Part shown: positions 1-5,418 of the stretch, piece after piece
Layout of the letters: every line of letters starts with the position of its first letter
Position numbering within the stretch: position 1 is the first letter of the stretch
DNA from: Prolixibacteraceae bacterium
Lineage (GTDB): Bacteria; Bacteroidota; Bacteroidia; Bacteroidales; Prolixibacteraceae
NCBI GenBank assembly: GCA_016930735.1
Contig: JAFGGF010000049.1
Coordinates: 1-5,418, forward strand
Length of the DNA stretch: 5,418 nt
Reading direction: 5' to 3'
Position numbers and translations under genes: made by a program
The notes under the pieces: model-generated
What the model was told of the DNA's origin: nothing
What the model saw: only the letters and a program-made list of their open reading frames with translations
Database searches by the model: none

Positions 1-55
1 AGAATTATCCGTAATTTGTATTCTCAAATTTTAAATTGATTATAAAATAACTCAG

Positions 56-895
56 ATGAAAATCAAAGAAATAATTGAATTAAGCAAAAAACCCGAACTT
101 TATACAAAAGGTACAGCTGTTATGTGGACAGATGAACACATTTCAAAACAATTACTCGAAGTTCATTTAAATGCAGAAATGGACCTGGCAAGCAGGAAAG
201 CAGTAACTATAAAAAGCACTGCTGACTGGATTCTGGATCAAACCAAGGGAAATAAACTTAATATTCTGGACCTGGGCTGCGGGCCCGGTTTGTATACTGA
301 ACTTTATGCAGAAAAAGGCCACTCCGTAACCGGAGTTGATTTTTCAGCAAATTCCATTAAGTATGCACAAAAAAAAGCCATGGATAAAAATATGAATATT
401 AACTATTTAAATAAGAACTACCTTGAATTGGAAATGGAAGAAAACCAGTTCGACCTGGTTACTTTAATTTATACCGATTTTGGTGTGCTTCTTCCTTATG
501 ACAGGAAAAAACTTCTGGTATTTATAAAAAAGGTCCTTAAACCGGGGGGAATTTTCATTTTCGATGTTTTGAATGATAGAGGCCTCGAACAAAAAGTTTC
601 TCCGAAAAGCTGGGAAACCGCTGAAAAAGGACACTGGAGAAATTCTCCATACCTTGCACTTTCAGAATCATTCTTATACGAAAAAGAAAAGGTAATCTTA
701 TACCAACATACAATTATTGATGAATCGGGAAAAACAGATGTTTACAGGTTCTGGACTCACTTTTTTTCAGATTCTGACCTGAAAATTGAACTGCAAAATT
801 GTGGATTTAAAGAATTCACTTTCCACAACAATGTACTTCCTGAAACAGATATCTGGAATGGAAAGAATGTAACTTTTTGTGTTTCTTTAAAATAA
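56..895 (+). CDS. Class I SAM-dependent methyltransferase, substrate unknown
   Basis: A complete 279-residue cytoplasmic protein with no signal peptide or membrane segment. The Rossmann methyltransferase core is plain: motif I LDLGCGPGLY at residues 71-80 binds the SAM methionine part, the acidic residue after strand 2 is Asp95 in VTGVDFSANS, the FDLVTLIYTDFGVL segment at 132-145 corresponds to motif IV, and LKPGGIFIFDV at 161-171 is the usual post-motif loop and strand. About 50 residues precede the core (WTDEHISKQLLEVHLN, then ASRK), and a C-terminal part of about 100 residues (WRNSPYLALSESF onward) probably forms the substrate lid. By family knowledge this suits methylation of a small molecule, but the substrate cannot be read from sequence. 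The ATG at 56 is preceded by an A/T-rich leader without a Shine-Dalgarno sequence, which is common in Bacteroidota. The next gene lies 177 bases downstream behind a large inverted repeat, so the two are probably not tightly coupled. Confidence 0.93.
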   Translation: MKIKEIIELSKKPELYTKGTAVMWTDEHISKQLLEVHLNAEMDLASRKAVTIKSTADWILDQTKGNKLNILDLGCGPGLYTELYAEKGHSVTGVDFSANSIKYAQKKAMDKNMNINYLNKNYLELEMEENQFDLVTLIYTDFGVLLPYDRKKLLVFIKKVLKPGGIFIFDVLNDRGLEQKVSPKSWETAEKGHWRNSPYLALSESFLYEKEKVILYQHTIIDESGKTDVYRFWTHFFSDSDLKIELQNCGFKEFTFHNNVLPETDIWNGKNVTFCVSLK

Positions 896-920
896 TAATC
901 TTTCCCTTATAAATAATGAG

Positions 921-1012
921 AATGCCTGAAAAACAAAAGAATAAATTAGTTTCCGGTCTTCCCTACTGATTTTCTTTATGGATACCTTATTTATTCCTGT
1001 TTTTCAGGCATT
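921..1012. repeat. Long imperfect inverted repeat (large hairpin) between methyltransferase and hydrolase
   Basis: The outer arms AATGCCTGAAAAACA (921-935) and TGTTTTTCAGGCATT (998-1012) are perfectly complementary over 15 bases. After an asymmetric internal loop (936-938 against 997), GAATAAAT (939-946) pairs with ATTTATTC (989-996). Beyond that, 948-954 pairs imperfectly with 980-987. The result is one hairpin of about 92 bases with a distal loop of about 25 bases. It starts 25 bases after the methyltransferase stop and ends 60 bases before the hydrolase ATG. It could be a transcription terminator or an mRNA-stabilising 3' structure, though no long T-run follows the right arm. It could also be a miniature palindromic repeat or MITE-like element. 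I see no flanking target-site duplication and no second copy in the window. Confidence 0.7.
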
Positions 1013-1072
1013 TCACTGTAATTTATCAGCTGTCCTCAAGACTATTATTGAAGAAAACAAAATGACCAAACC

Positions 1073-2257
1073 ATGAAAACTTTAATAAGTGTTTTTTTTA
1101 TTTGCCTGATCTTAACAAGTAGTGCACAAACTGAAAAACAATTACCAAAACCATCCGGGAAATTCCTCACAGGTGTTGACTATTTAAGCTTTATCGACCA
1201 AAACAGGAAAGAATTGTTTGATAACACCGGAAAAAACAAGCGTGAAATAACTGTAAAATTCTGGTATCCGGCAGATGAAAAAAAAGAAACAGAACTATAC
1301 CTGGAAGACCCTGAATTTATCATTAATAATTTTCCTTTTTCAGAATCTTATAAATCACTGAAAACTAATTCGTGCAGAGGGATTCCGGTTTCGCATAAGG
1401 AAAGCAAATATCCGGTTCTGATTTTTTCCCATGGCTGGGGAGAACATTTTTCCCAAAACACCATTCTGATGGAAGAACTCGCAAGCCATGGATACATTGT
1501 TTTTAGCCTCGCGCATCATTATGAATGCAAATTTTCAATTTATCCTAATGGGAGAATAATAACATTAAATCCTGAAAGTACCCGATTTCAGCAGATTATA
1601 CAGGAACAACAAAATCCGGAGGCCATGGAGGTTTTTGGCAAAATGGGAACAGCCTCTACTGATGATGAACGTTTGGATATTTTTGTTCAATCGAACCGTA
1701 TTATGCCTACATTGCTTGTGGAAAGCCCCAGATATTGGGCTGAGGATATCAGTTTTTTTATTAAACAGCTTCAGGAAATAAATAATTCAAATAATGTGCT
1801 CAGGAATAAACTGGATTTGGAAAAGATCGGAGTGTTTGGCATGTCAATGGGTGGAATTGCCTCAGGTGAGGTTTGTACAGATAATTTAAATATTAAAGCA
1901 GGTGCCAGCCTTGACGGAGGATTATATGGTTCACTGACTGACAATAATTTAAATGTGCCATTTTTATTTATCAACACTCAGCGTTATCTTGGGTATGGTA
2001 ATCTTTTTGTCTGCAAATCAGATACCGACTGTTATTCAATAACAATAAAAAATTCGGACCATTACAATTTAACAGATTATGGAATATTTCAGGCAGAAAA
2101 TCAGGTAATGTTGGGAACAATAGATCCATATATACCAGTTAAGCTTTTAAACAATGTTATAGTTGATTTTTTTGATAAATATATTAAAGGGATTTCAACA
2201 ATAAATATGAAGGATTGTATTAATAAATTTGATATTGAATTTGTTACAAATAAATGA
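1073..2257 (+). CDS. Secreted alpha/beta hydrolase, PAF-acetylhydrolase-like
   Basis: A 394-residue protein with a signal peptide (hydrophobic ISVFFICLILTSSA, likely cut after Ala18 in SSA-Q), so periplasmic or secreted; Cys11 is not in a lipobox. The mature part has the alpha/beta-hydrolase fold. The strand-loop FSHGWG at 118-123 matches the oxyanion-hole region, and the nucleophile elbow GMSMGG at 256-261 gives Ser258. Asp281 (SLDGG) and His330 (NSDHYN) complete a likely triad. The Ser-to-Asp spacing of 23 residues, and the SHGWG and SPRYWAEDISFFIKQL segments, match the platelet-activating factor acetylhydrolase (plasma/isoform II) group, which hydrolyses short acyl esters of phospholipids. 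The real substrate here may be another ester, such as a lipid, polyester or acetylated glycan. The start at 1073 puts the signal peptide exactly at the N-terminus; an ATG at 1062 stops after four codons. The gene ends one base from the stop of the converging gene. Confidence 0.88.
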   Translation: MKTLISVFFICLILTSSAQTEKQLPKPSGKFLTGVDYLSFIDQNRKELFDNTGKNKREITVKFWYPADEKKETELYLEDPEFIINNFPFSESYKSLKTNSCRGIPVSHKESKYPVLIFSHGWGEHFSQNTILMEELASHGYIVFSLAHHYECKFSIYPNGRIITLNPESTRFQQIIQEQQNPEAMEVFGKMGTASTDDERLDIFVQSNRIMPTLLVESPRYWAEDISFFIKQLQEINNSNNVLRNKLDLEKIGVFGMSMGGIASGEVCTDNLNIKAGASLDGGLYGSLTDNNLNVPFLFINTQRYLGYGNLFVCKSDTDCYSITIKNSDHYNLTDYGIFQAENQVMLGTIDPYIPVKLLNNVIVDFFDKYIKGISTINMKDCINKFDIEFVTNK

Positions 2258-2258
2258 T

Positions 2259-3245
2259 TTAATTCCTTCTTTTTGCCATCCAGTATTCACGGAATTTATC
2301 CTGCGAAATAATTCCAACAGGGCCTTCAATGATGCCTCCATCCCAGCGTTCATCCCAAACCCTGACCTCAATAATGTTATCCTGTCCGAATTTTATTATT
2401 CCATCCGGAATAAAATAATTCCTGAACTCAAGGTAATTATCTTCACTTTCCCTTTCATCGTATTTCCCGGTTGATCCAACCATAATACCATTGATATAAA
2501 CCTGGTCAACATCATCGATGCGCCCTGCCATAAAAATCAGTTTTTTTTCTTTCAGTTTTTCCGGGAAATAAACTGATTTTGAATAAACTGCATAACCGTC
2601 CATGTCGTAAAACCCCTGGTTTTCCCAAAGCCCGGGAACAATCACCGGTTGCTTTTCTTGCTGATCAACCCTTTTCCCCTGATTCAAAAACCATTCACCG
2701 GCAAGGTTTATATCAAATGGAAGGTCAATATCTGAAAAATGTACTTTTAAATCACCTTCAACAATCCCCCCGTCAAGCTGTGCATCGTAAACCCTGATTG
2801 CAATTGTATTCTCTTTTCCAAAATGTACAATTTGGTTTGGAACCATATATTTCCGGTGCGATTTTGAGCCAGGTAAATAATTGGGTGGAAAACTCCCTGA
2901 CCTTCCAACCAGAACTCCGTTTAAATATACTTCATCCGAATCATCAATATAACCCAATTCCAGAACTACAATCCTATCTGCGTCCCTTACATCAGGAATA
3001 AACTTTTTCCGGTACCATGCAAAACCATCGTACCTTCTGAATCCCTGGTCTTCCCAATTCCCGGGAGCAGAGATTTCCGTCCAGCCGGAATCATTATAAT
3101 TCTCCTTTGCACGTTCAATGCCATCCCCGATGGCAAATTTCCATTTGCCGTTTAAATTGATATCTCCTGAAAAAACCTGAGCAAAAGTTATATTTCCCAC
3201 AATAAGGAATAAACACAATATATAATATTTTATTACAGGTTTCAT
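2259..3245 (-). CDS. Secreted protein with two GH2/beta-galactosidase-type jelly-roll domains, no catalytic domain
   Basis: A 328-residue protein with a signal peptide (hydrophobic through residue 20, likely cut after Ala22 in TFA-QVF). The mature part is two copies of one module, at about residues 29-170 and 178-312. Each copy has a L-G-(K/E)-W start, a W-E-(D/N)-Q-G-F then D-G-(F/Y)-A segment (DGFAWYRK at 73-80, DGYAVYSK at 216-223), an IDD-x-D-(E/Q)-V-Y-(L/I)-N-G motif (100-110, 243-253) and a V-(Y/W)-D...DGGI-x-EG motif (152-164, 296-308). These are hallmarks of the galactose-binding-like jelly roll found as the sugar-binding domain of GH2 enzymes and in sialate O-acetylesterase-like proteins. 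No catalytic barrel or esterase domain follows; the chain ends about 16 residues after module 2 with a basic tail. The likely role is binding a glycan or a partner in the periplasm or at the surface (inference). It is a paralogue of the gene 109 bases upstream at 3355-4413, and automated labels of 'beta-galactosidase' would be misleading. Confidence 0.88.
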   Translation of the reverse strand: MKPVIKYYILCLFLIVGNITFAQVFSGDINLNGKWKFAIGDGIERAKENYNDSGWTEISAPGNWEDQGFRRYDGFAWYRKKFIPDVRDADRIVVLELGYIDDSDEVYLNGVLVGRSGSFPPNYLPGSKSHRKYMVPNQIVHFGKENTIAIRVYDAQLDGGIVEGDLKVHFSDIDLPFDINLAGEWFLNQGKRVDQQEKQPVIVPGLWENQGFYDMDGYAVYSKSVYFPEKLKEKKLIFMAGRIDDVDQVYINGIMVGSTGKYDERESEDNYLEFRNYFIPDGIIKFGQDNIIEVRVWDERWDGGIIEGPVGIISQDKFREYWMAKRRN

Positions 3246-3246
3246 C

Positions 3247-3303
3247 TTATTAAAATTGTATGTTTTCTTAGGTATAAGATGGAACTCGCATGAATTTTAA
3301 TAA
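3247..3303 (-). promoter_or_regulatory. AT-only inverted repeat covering the translation start region of the downstream jelly-roll gene
   Basis: In the leader of the gene at 2259-3245, TTATTAAAATT (minus-strand reading of 3303-3293) is perfectly complementary to AATTTTAATAA (3257-3247). The second arm ends one base before the ATG. The loop of 35 bases contains a smaller CTTA-TACC-TAAG stem. If it folds in mRNA it would cover the start region. The stem is A/U only and therefore weak, so the function is speculative; it could instead be a DNA operator or chance in an AT-rich gap. Confidence 0.3.
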
Positions 3304-3354
3304 TATTCGTTTGTGTCATAAATCTATTATGCTCGTTTCATAGAAGTAATTCAA

Positions 3355-4413
3355 TCATCTGTCTTTAAAATAATCGAGAATTTGCTGGAAAAAATTTTTA
3401 CGGTTGACAACTTTATGAGATTCCATAAAAAGGTCCCTTTTTTCCTTGTTCATTATTCCAACCGGCCCCGAATAAATTCCCCCTTCTCCATATTTATCAA
3501 GCACTTCAACAGAAATTACATTCTGTTTTTTCAATAAATTGTTGGGTATAGGATAGGAACGGTATAATAAATAAGCGTCATCGATATTGATTTCCTTATA
3601 AGCATCAAGGTCTTTTGTTTGACCAATCAGCTGCCCGTTTAAATATACTTTGTCAATTTCATCTATTTGCCCTAAAACTATATAAAGATTCTGTTTTGGG
3701 AAATTATCGGGTAAAGTAAAACTTTTCCGATACCACCCGTACCCGTCATGTCCTTCGTAACCCTGTGACTCCCAGGGTGCAGGAACCTGGATTTCTTTCA
3801 GATGGCTATCGTCGAATCCGATGGAGTGGATATTTTTATAGGAATTTGTAGTAAATTTCCAATCCCCGCTTAAATCGTAAAGTAAAAAATCTGTTTCCGA
3901 ATCATAATAAATACCAATCCTGTAACCTCTGACTATTCCCCCTTCCCTTCGCTCATCATAAACCCTGACAGCAATTACGTTATCTGATTCCTTTAAAATA
4001 TTTTTCGGGAAATGATAAATCCTTTCTACATCCCAGGCTGTAATCAGCCCAGGAGGGAATTTCCCGGATTGCCCTATTTTAATCCCGTTAATATATACTT
4101 CATCAATATCATCAACATAGCCAAGGAACAGTACCAATTCGTTAACAGATGTACTCAGCCTGAAATTAAATGTTTTACGGTACCAGGCAAATCCATTGTA
4201 TCCTTCATAATACCTTTCCCACTCATCGGGGACAGTAATCTGATCCCAGTCGCTGATGTCTGCCGAAGGTTTTGCCCAATCCAAATTATCGCCAACAGTA
4301 AAATCCCAGATTCCTTTCAGGTTAACAACCTCTTTCCACTCAGAAGCCCTCAACTCTTTTGAGCTGAAGGCTAAAGATAGTAGCAATCCAAAAACTATTA
4401 ACCTGTTTACCAT
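3355..4413 (-). CDS. Secreted protein with two GH2/beta-galactosidase-type jelly-roll domains (paralogue of its neighbour)
   Basis: A 352-residue protein with a signal peptide (hydrophobic LIVFGLLLSLAF, likely cut after Ala23 in LRA-SEW). It has the same two-module plan as the protein at 2259-3245. Module 1 spans about residues 31-170, with NGFAWYRK at 73-80, VDDIDEVYING at 100-110 and VYDERREGGI at 151-160. Module 2 spans about 180-320, with DGYGWYRK at 223-230, IDEIDKVYLNG at 250-260 and VLDKYGEGGI at 304-313. Both modules fit the galactose-binding-like jelly roll of GH2 and sialate O-acetylesterase proteins, but no enzymatic domain is present. Module 2 departs slightly from the common motif (DEIDK instead of DDxDE). 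A polar, basic tail of about 32 residues follows, longer than in the paralogue. The gene lies 60 bases after the small secreted-protein gene and 109 bases before its paralogue, all on one strand with no strong terminator visible, so co-transcription is likely. Binding of carbohydrate or cell-wall material is an inference. Confidence 0.88.
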   Translation of the reverse strand: MVNRLIVFGLLLSLAFSSKELRASEWKEVVNLKGIWDFTVGDNLDWAKPSADISDWDQITVPDEWERYYEGYNGFAWYRKTFNFRLSTSVNELVLFLGYVDDIDEVYINGIKIGQSGKFPPGLITAWDVERIYHFPKNILKESDNVIAVRVYDERREGGIVRGYRIGIYYDSETDFLLYDLSGDWKFTTNSYKNIHSIGFDDSHLKEIQVPAPWESQGYEGHDGYGWYRKSFTLPDNFPKQNLYIVLGQIDEIDKVYLNGQLIGQTKDLDAYKEINIDDAYLLYRSYPIPNNLLKKQNVISVEVLDKYGEGGIYSGPVGIMNKEKRDLFMESHKVVNRKNFFQQILDYFKDR

Positions 4414-4473
4414 ATGAAATGGATTTTACCTAAAAATATACAATTGGCTTTTTAATACATAAAATATGGTAAT

Positions 4474-4857
4474 TTATTTTGCCTTATATTTTAAACGTAT
4501 ATTAATTGTAAAAGCTTTTCCTGCGAGCAATTCATCAGCTTTTACATTGTTTGATGCAAAAACATATTTAACATATTCTGAAGCATCACAATTACTGCAT
4601 TCAACTTTTAATACTTCCAGGCTAAGATCTTCATTCACCTTTAATGTTAATTTTGCAGTTTCATCAAGTTTATAAACGTTATTTTCGTACAAATAATTTC
4701 CGGTTCTGGAAATATCACCTTTAAAAACCTGTTTAATAGACTTCTGCAGGTCCTGTTTAGCCTGTGCCATTGCATCGCCGGTTGAATAAGCAAAATTTGT
4801 TGCCATTGCAAATACTGCCACCAGGGCAATCATCCTGAGTAAATTTTTTGTTTTCAT
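4474..4857 (-). CDS. Small secreted protein with CxxC motif, function unknown
   Basis: A 127-residue protein. Basic residues followed by a hydrophobic stretch (MIALVAVFAMATNFA, 9-23) form a signal peptide, probably cut near residue 23-25 (FAYS-TGD). An amphipathic helix-like segment follows (DAMAQAKQDLQKSIKQVF, 28-45). The rest looks like beta strands: KLTLKVNEDLSLEVLKVEC at about 69-87 and AFTINIRLKYKAK at the C-terminus. The only cysteines of the mature protein form a CSNC motif at 87-90, which could be a disulfide or metal site. It is not CxxCH, so covalent haem attachment is unlikely. The strand-helix-strand layout with a final basic beta strand loosely recalls TonB C-terminal-like domains of Bacteroidota, but I do not recognise the family firmly. 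It is the first gene after a good promoter and may lead an operon with the two jelly-roll genes. Confidence 0.8.
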   Translation of the reverse strand: MKTKNLLRMIALVAVFAMATNFAYSTGDAMAQAKQDLQKSIKQVFKGDISRTGNYLYENNVYKLDETAKLTLKVNEDLSLEVLKVECSNCDASEYVKYVFASNNVKADELLAGKAFTINIRLKYKAK

Positions 4858-4899
4858 GACTTTACTTTTTAAATTGTTTAATTGTTATTGTTTACGATT

Positions 4900-4933
4900 C
4901 AAAAGTAAAGCAGCGATTTAACTCCTTTGTCAG
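4900..4933 (-). promoter_or_regulatory. Bacteroidota-type promoter for the small secreted protein gene
   Basis: Read on the minus strand, TACTTTTG (4907-4900) matches the Bacteroidota -7 consensus TAnnTTTG exactly. A CTGACA element (4933-4928) lies 20 bases upstream, where the -33 box is expected. Transcription would start at about 4893-4896, giving a leader of roughly 38 bases. That leader is A-rich and carries ACAAT three times (about 4896-4873), which suggests an unstructured, easily translated 5' end. It is the clearest promoter in the window and may serve the run of genes down to 2259. Confidence 0.6.
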
Positions 4934-4974
4934 GAAAATAATTAATGTGGCCATAAATTGTCATAAAAATGTCA
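4928..4974 (-). promoter_or_regulatory. Three TGACA direct repeats upstream of and overlapping the promoter
   Basis: TGACA occurs on the minus strand at 4974-4970, 4963-4959 and 4932-4928. The first two are 11 bases apart (one helical turn), and the third is 31 bases further (about three turns) and forms the -33 element itself. The same-face placement upstream of a promoter is the arrangement expected for an activator or response-regulator site. The two upstream copies also sit in an imperfect palindrome TTGTGA-N8-TGACAA. No regulator is encoded nearby, so the identity is unknown, and chance is possible for a 5-base motif. Confidence 0.35.
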
Positions 4975-5033
4975 CAAGAATGGAGTCAACATTAGGCATA
5001 AAAAATAACTAATCAATCAACCTGAAAATTATC

Positions 5034-5050
5034 GGTAAAAATTCTTTACC
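5034..5050 (-). terminator. Possible weak hairpin terminator after the edge gene
   Basis: GGTAAA and TTTACC form a 6-base-pair stem with a 5-base loop, beginning 9 bases after the stop codon of the gene at 5059-5418. The stem is short and no uninterrupted T-run follows it directly on the minus strand (GATAATTTTC instead). A terminator is only possible, not shown. Confidence 0.25.
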
Positions 5051-5058
5051 ATAATTTC

Positions 5059-5418
5059 CTATTTAAAGTTATGAAATTGTGCAACCATAAAACCATCTTT
5101 AATTTCCAAAATATCTCCATTTTGATTAAAGTTCTCTAAAATTAAATCGTCGATTTTGATCCAAACACGTAATTCTATTTCATAGTTTTTAGTAAATTCT
5201 TCAGCCTTTAATATTTCTAATTCAAAATCACTATTCGAAATAGGGCTAAATAATATATTATCAATAGTAACTGTCAAGTGGAAATCATTAGTAGAATTTC
5301 CTATTTTCTTTTTTCCAATACTGAATAAATTATTGATTGCCTCCTGGTCAGAAGAATCAACAGCTGGTGTTGTCAAAGTAAAACAATTTGATCCACCATT
5401 TGAAATTAAATGGAACCA
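5059..5418 (-). CDS. Hypothetical protein, 5' part beyond the window edge
   Basis: The frame is open from the stop codon (TAG, 5061-5059) to the window edge and encodes at least 119 residues. The visible part starts WFHLISNGGSNCFTLTTPAV, so the N-terminus lies outside. A TTG at 5376-5374 could formally serve as a start. The open frame continues upstream with protein-like composition and there is no well-placed ribosome site, so I treat the gene as truncated by the window. The visible part alternates charged and hydrophobic residues, as in beta-strand-rich cytoplasmic proteins (FHLTVTIDNILF, YEIELRVWIKIDDLIL, GFMVAQFHNF at the end). There is no membrane segment or recognisable catalytic motif, and I do not recognise the family. 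It looks more AT-rich than the neighbouring genes. It is separated by 197 bases and a separate promoter from the next gene on this strand, so it is probably an independent unit. Confidence 0.7.
   Translation of the reverse strand, partial: WFHLISNGGSNCFTLTTPAVDSSDQEAINNLFSIGKKKIGNSTNDFHLTVTIDNILFSPISNSDFELEILKAEEFTKNYEIELRVWIKIDDLILENFNQNGDILEIKDGFMVAQFHNFK

Noticed and set aside
12..18. TAATTTG as a -7 promoter element for the methyltransferase
   Set aside because: It is one base short of TAnnTTTG, and the region where a -33 box would be lies outside the window.
916..969. Short ORF MRMPEKQKNKLVSGLPY between the methyltransferase and hydrolase, with the frame continuing open after its TGA to about 1064
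   Set aside because: It overlaps the left arm of the large hairpin, has no ribosome site, and the stretch after the stop looks like chance hydrophobic translation of T-rich sequence. It could be a gene remnant, but nothing supports that.
1062..1076. Four-codon frame MTKP whose TGA overlaps the hydrolase ATG (ATGA)
   Set aside because: Too short to call; an ATGA overlap this small arises easily by chance, and no attenuator-like structure is evident.
2579..3001. Two + strand open frames antisense to the jelly-roll gene at 2259-3245
   Set aside because: Low-complexity translations without recognisable domains, fully antisense to a conserved gene.
4012..4362. Open frame of 116 codons on the + strand inside the jelly-roll gene
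   Set aside because: It lies wholly antisense to a well-supported coding region, has no protein-family features, and is explained by the codon pattern of the real gene.
2259..4413. Calling the two jelly-roll genes beta-galactosidases or GH2 glycosidases
   Set aside because: There is no catalytic barrel and no acid/base or nucleophile region; both chains end shortly after the second binding-type module.
4414..4473. Promoter or terminator in the 60-base gap before the first jelly-roll gene
   Set aside because: TATATTTT is only a near match to TAnnTTTG without a properly spaced -33 element, and the AAAAAGCCAATTG...TTTTT sequence does not form a GC-rich stem.
4957..4980. CRP-type operator (TGTGA-N6-TCACA) upstream of the small secreted protein
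   Set aside because: The half-sites are 8 rather than 6 bases apart and the second reads TGACA; the direct-repeat reading fits better.
5059..5376. A complete 105-residue gene starting at TTG 5376
   Set aside because: The 14 codons upstream, to the window edge, contain no stop and read as ordinary protein (WFHLISNGGSNCFT). A truncated longer gene is more likely than a rare TTG start.

Overview
The window is AT-rich and looks like chromosome from a member of the Bacteroidota, probably a free-living or sediment-type Bacteroidia. Several things point there. Shine-Dalgarno sequences are absent or weak. One good TAnnTTTG-type -7 promoter element lies in front of a small secreted protein. Secreted proteins have short signal peptides ending in '..FAQ' or '..SAQ'. 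Jelly-roll (beta-galactosidase/GH2-type) sugar-binding modules are prominent. The phylum call is an inference from these signs; I cannot go lower with confidence.

Layout. The left part is on the + strand: a class I SAM-dependent methyltransferase (56-895), an intergenic stretch of 177 bases dominated by a long imperfect inverted repeat (921-1012), and a secreted alpha/beta hydrolase of the PAF-acetylhydrolase type (1073-2257). The right part is on the - strand and is read from right to left. It begins with a gene cut by the window edge (5059-5418, unrecognised). A promoter region follows, then a 127-residue secreted protein with a CxxC motif (4474-4857), and then two neighbouring paralogues (3355-4413 and 2259-3245), each made of two jelly-roll modules and nothing else. 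The two halves converge, with stop codons one base apart at 2255-2261. No stretch over 300 bases lacks a gene.

How the parts may work together. The three - strand genes between 4857 and 2259 all encode proteins with N-terminal export signals. The 60- and 109-base gaps between them contain no convincing GC-rich terminator, and the only clear promoter I see is ahead of the first. They may therefore be one transcription unit encoding periplasmic or surface proteins: a small protein plus two non-catalytic, probably carbohydrate- or ligand-binding, double-domain proteins. The hydrolase is also exported but lies on the opposite strand. The methyltransferase is cytoplasmic and shows no obvious functional link to the rest. 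I found no mobile element, CRISPR array, tRNA or rRNA. The best candidates for something undescribed are the double jelly-roll pair with its small CxxC partner, and the large hairpin at 921-1012.
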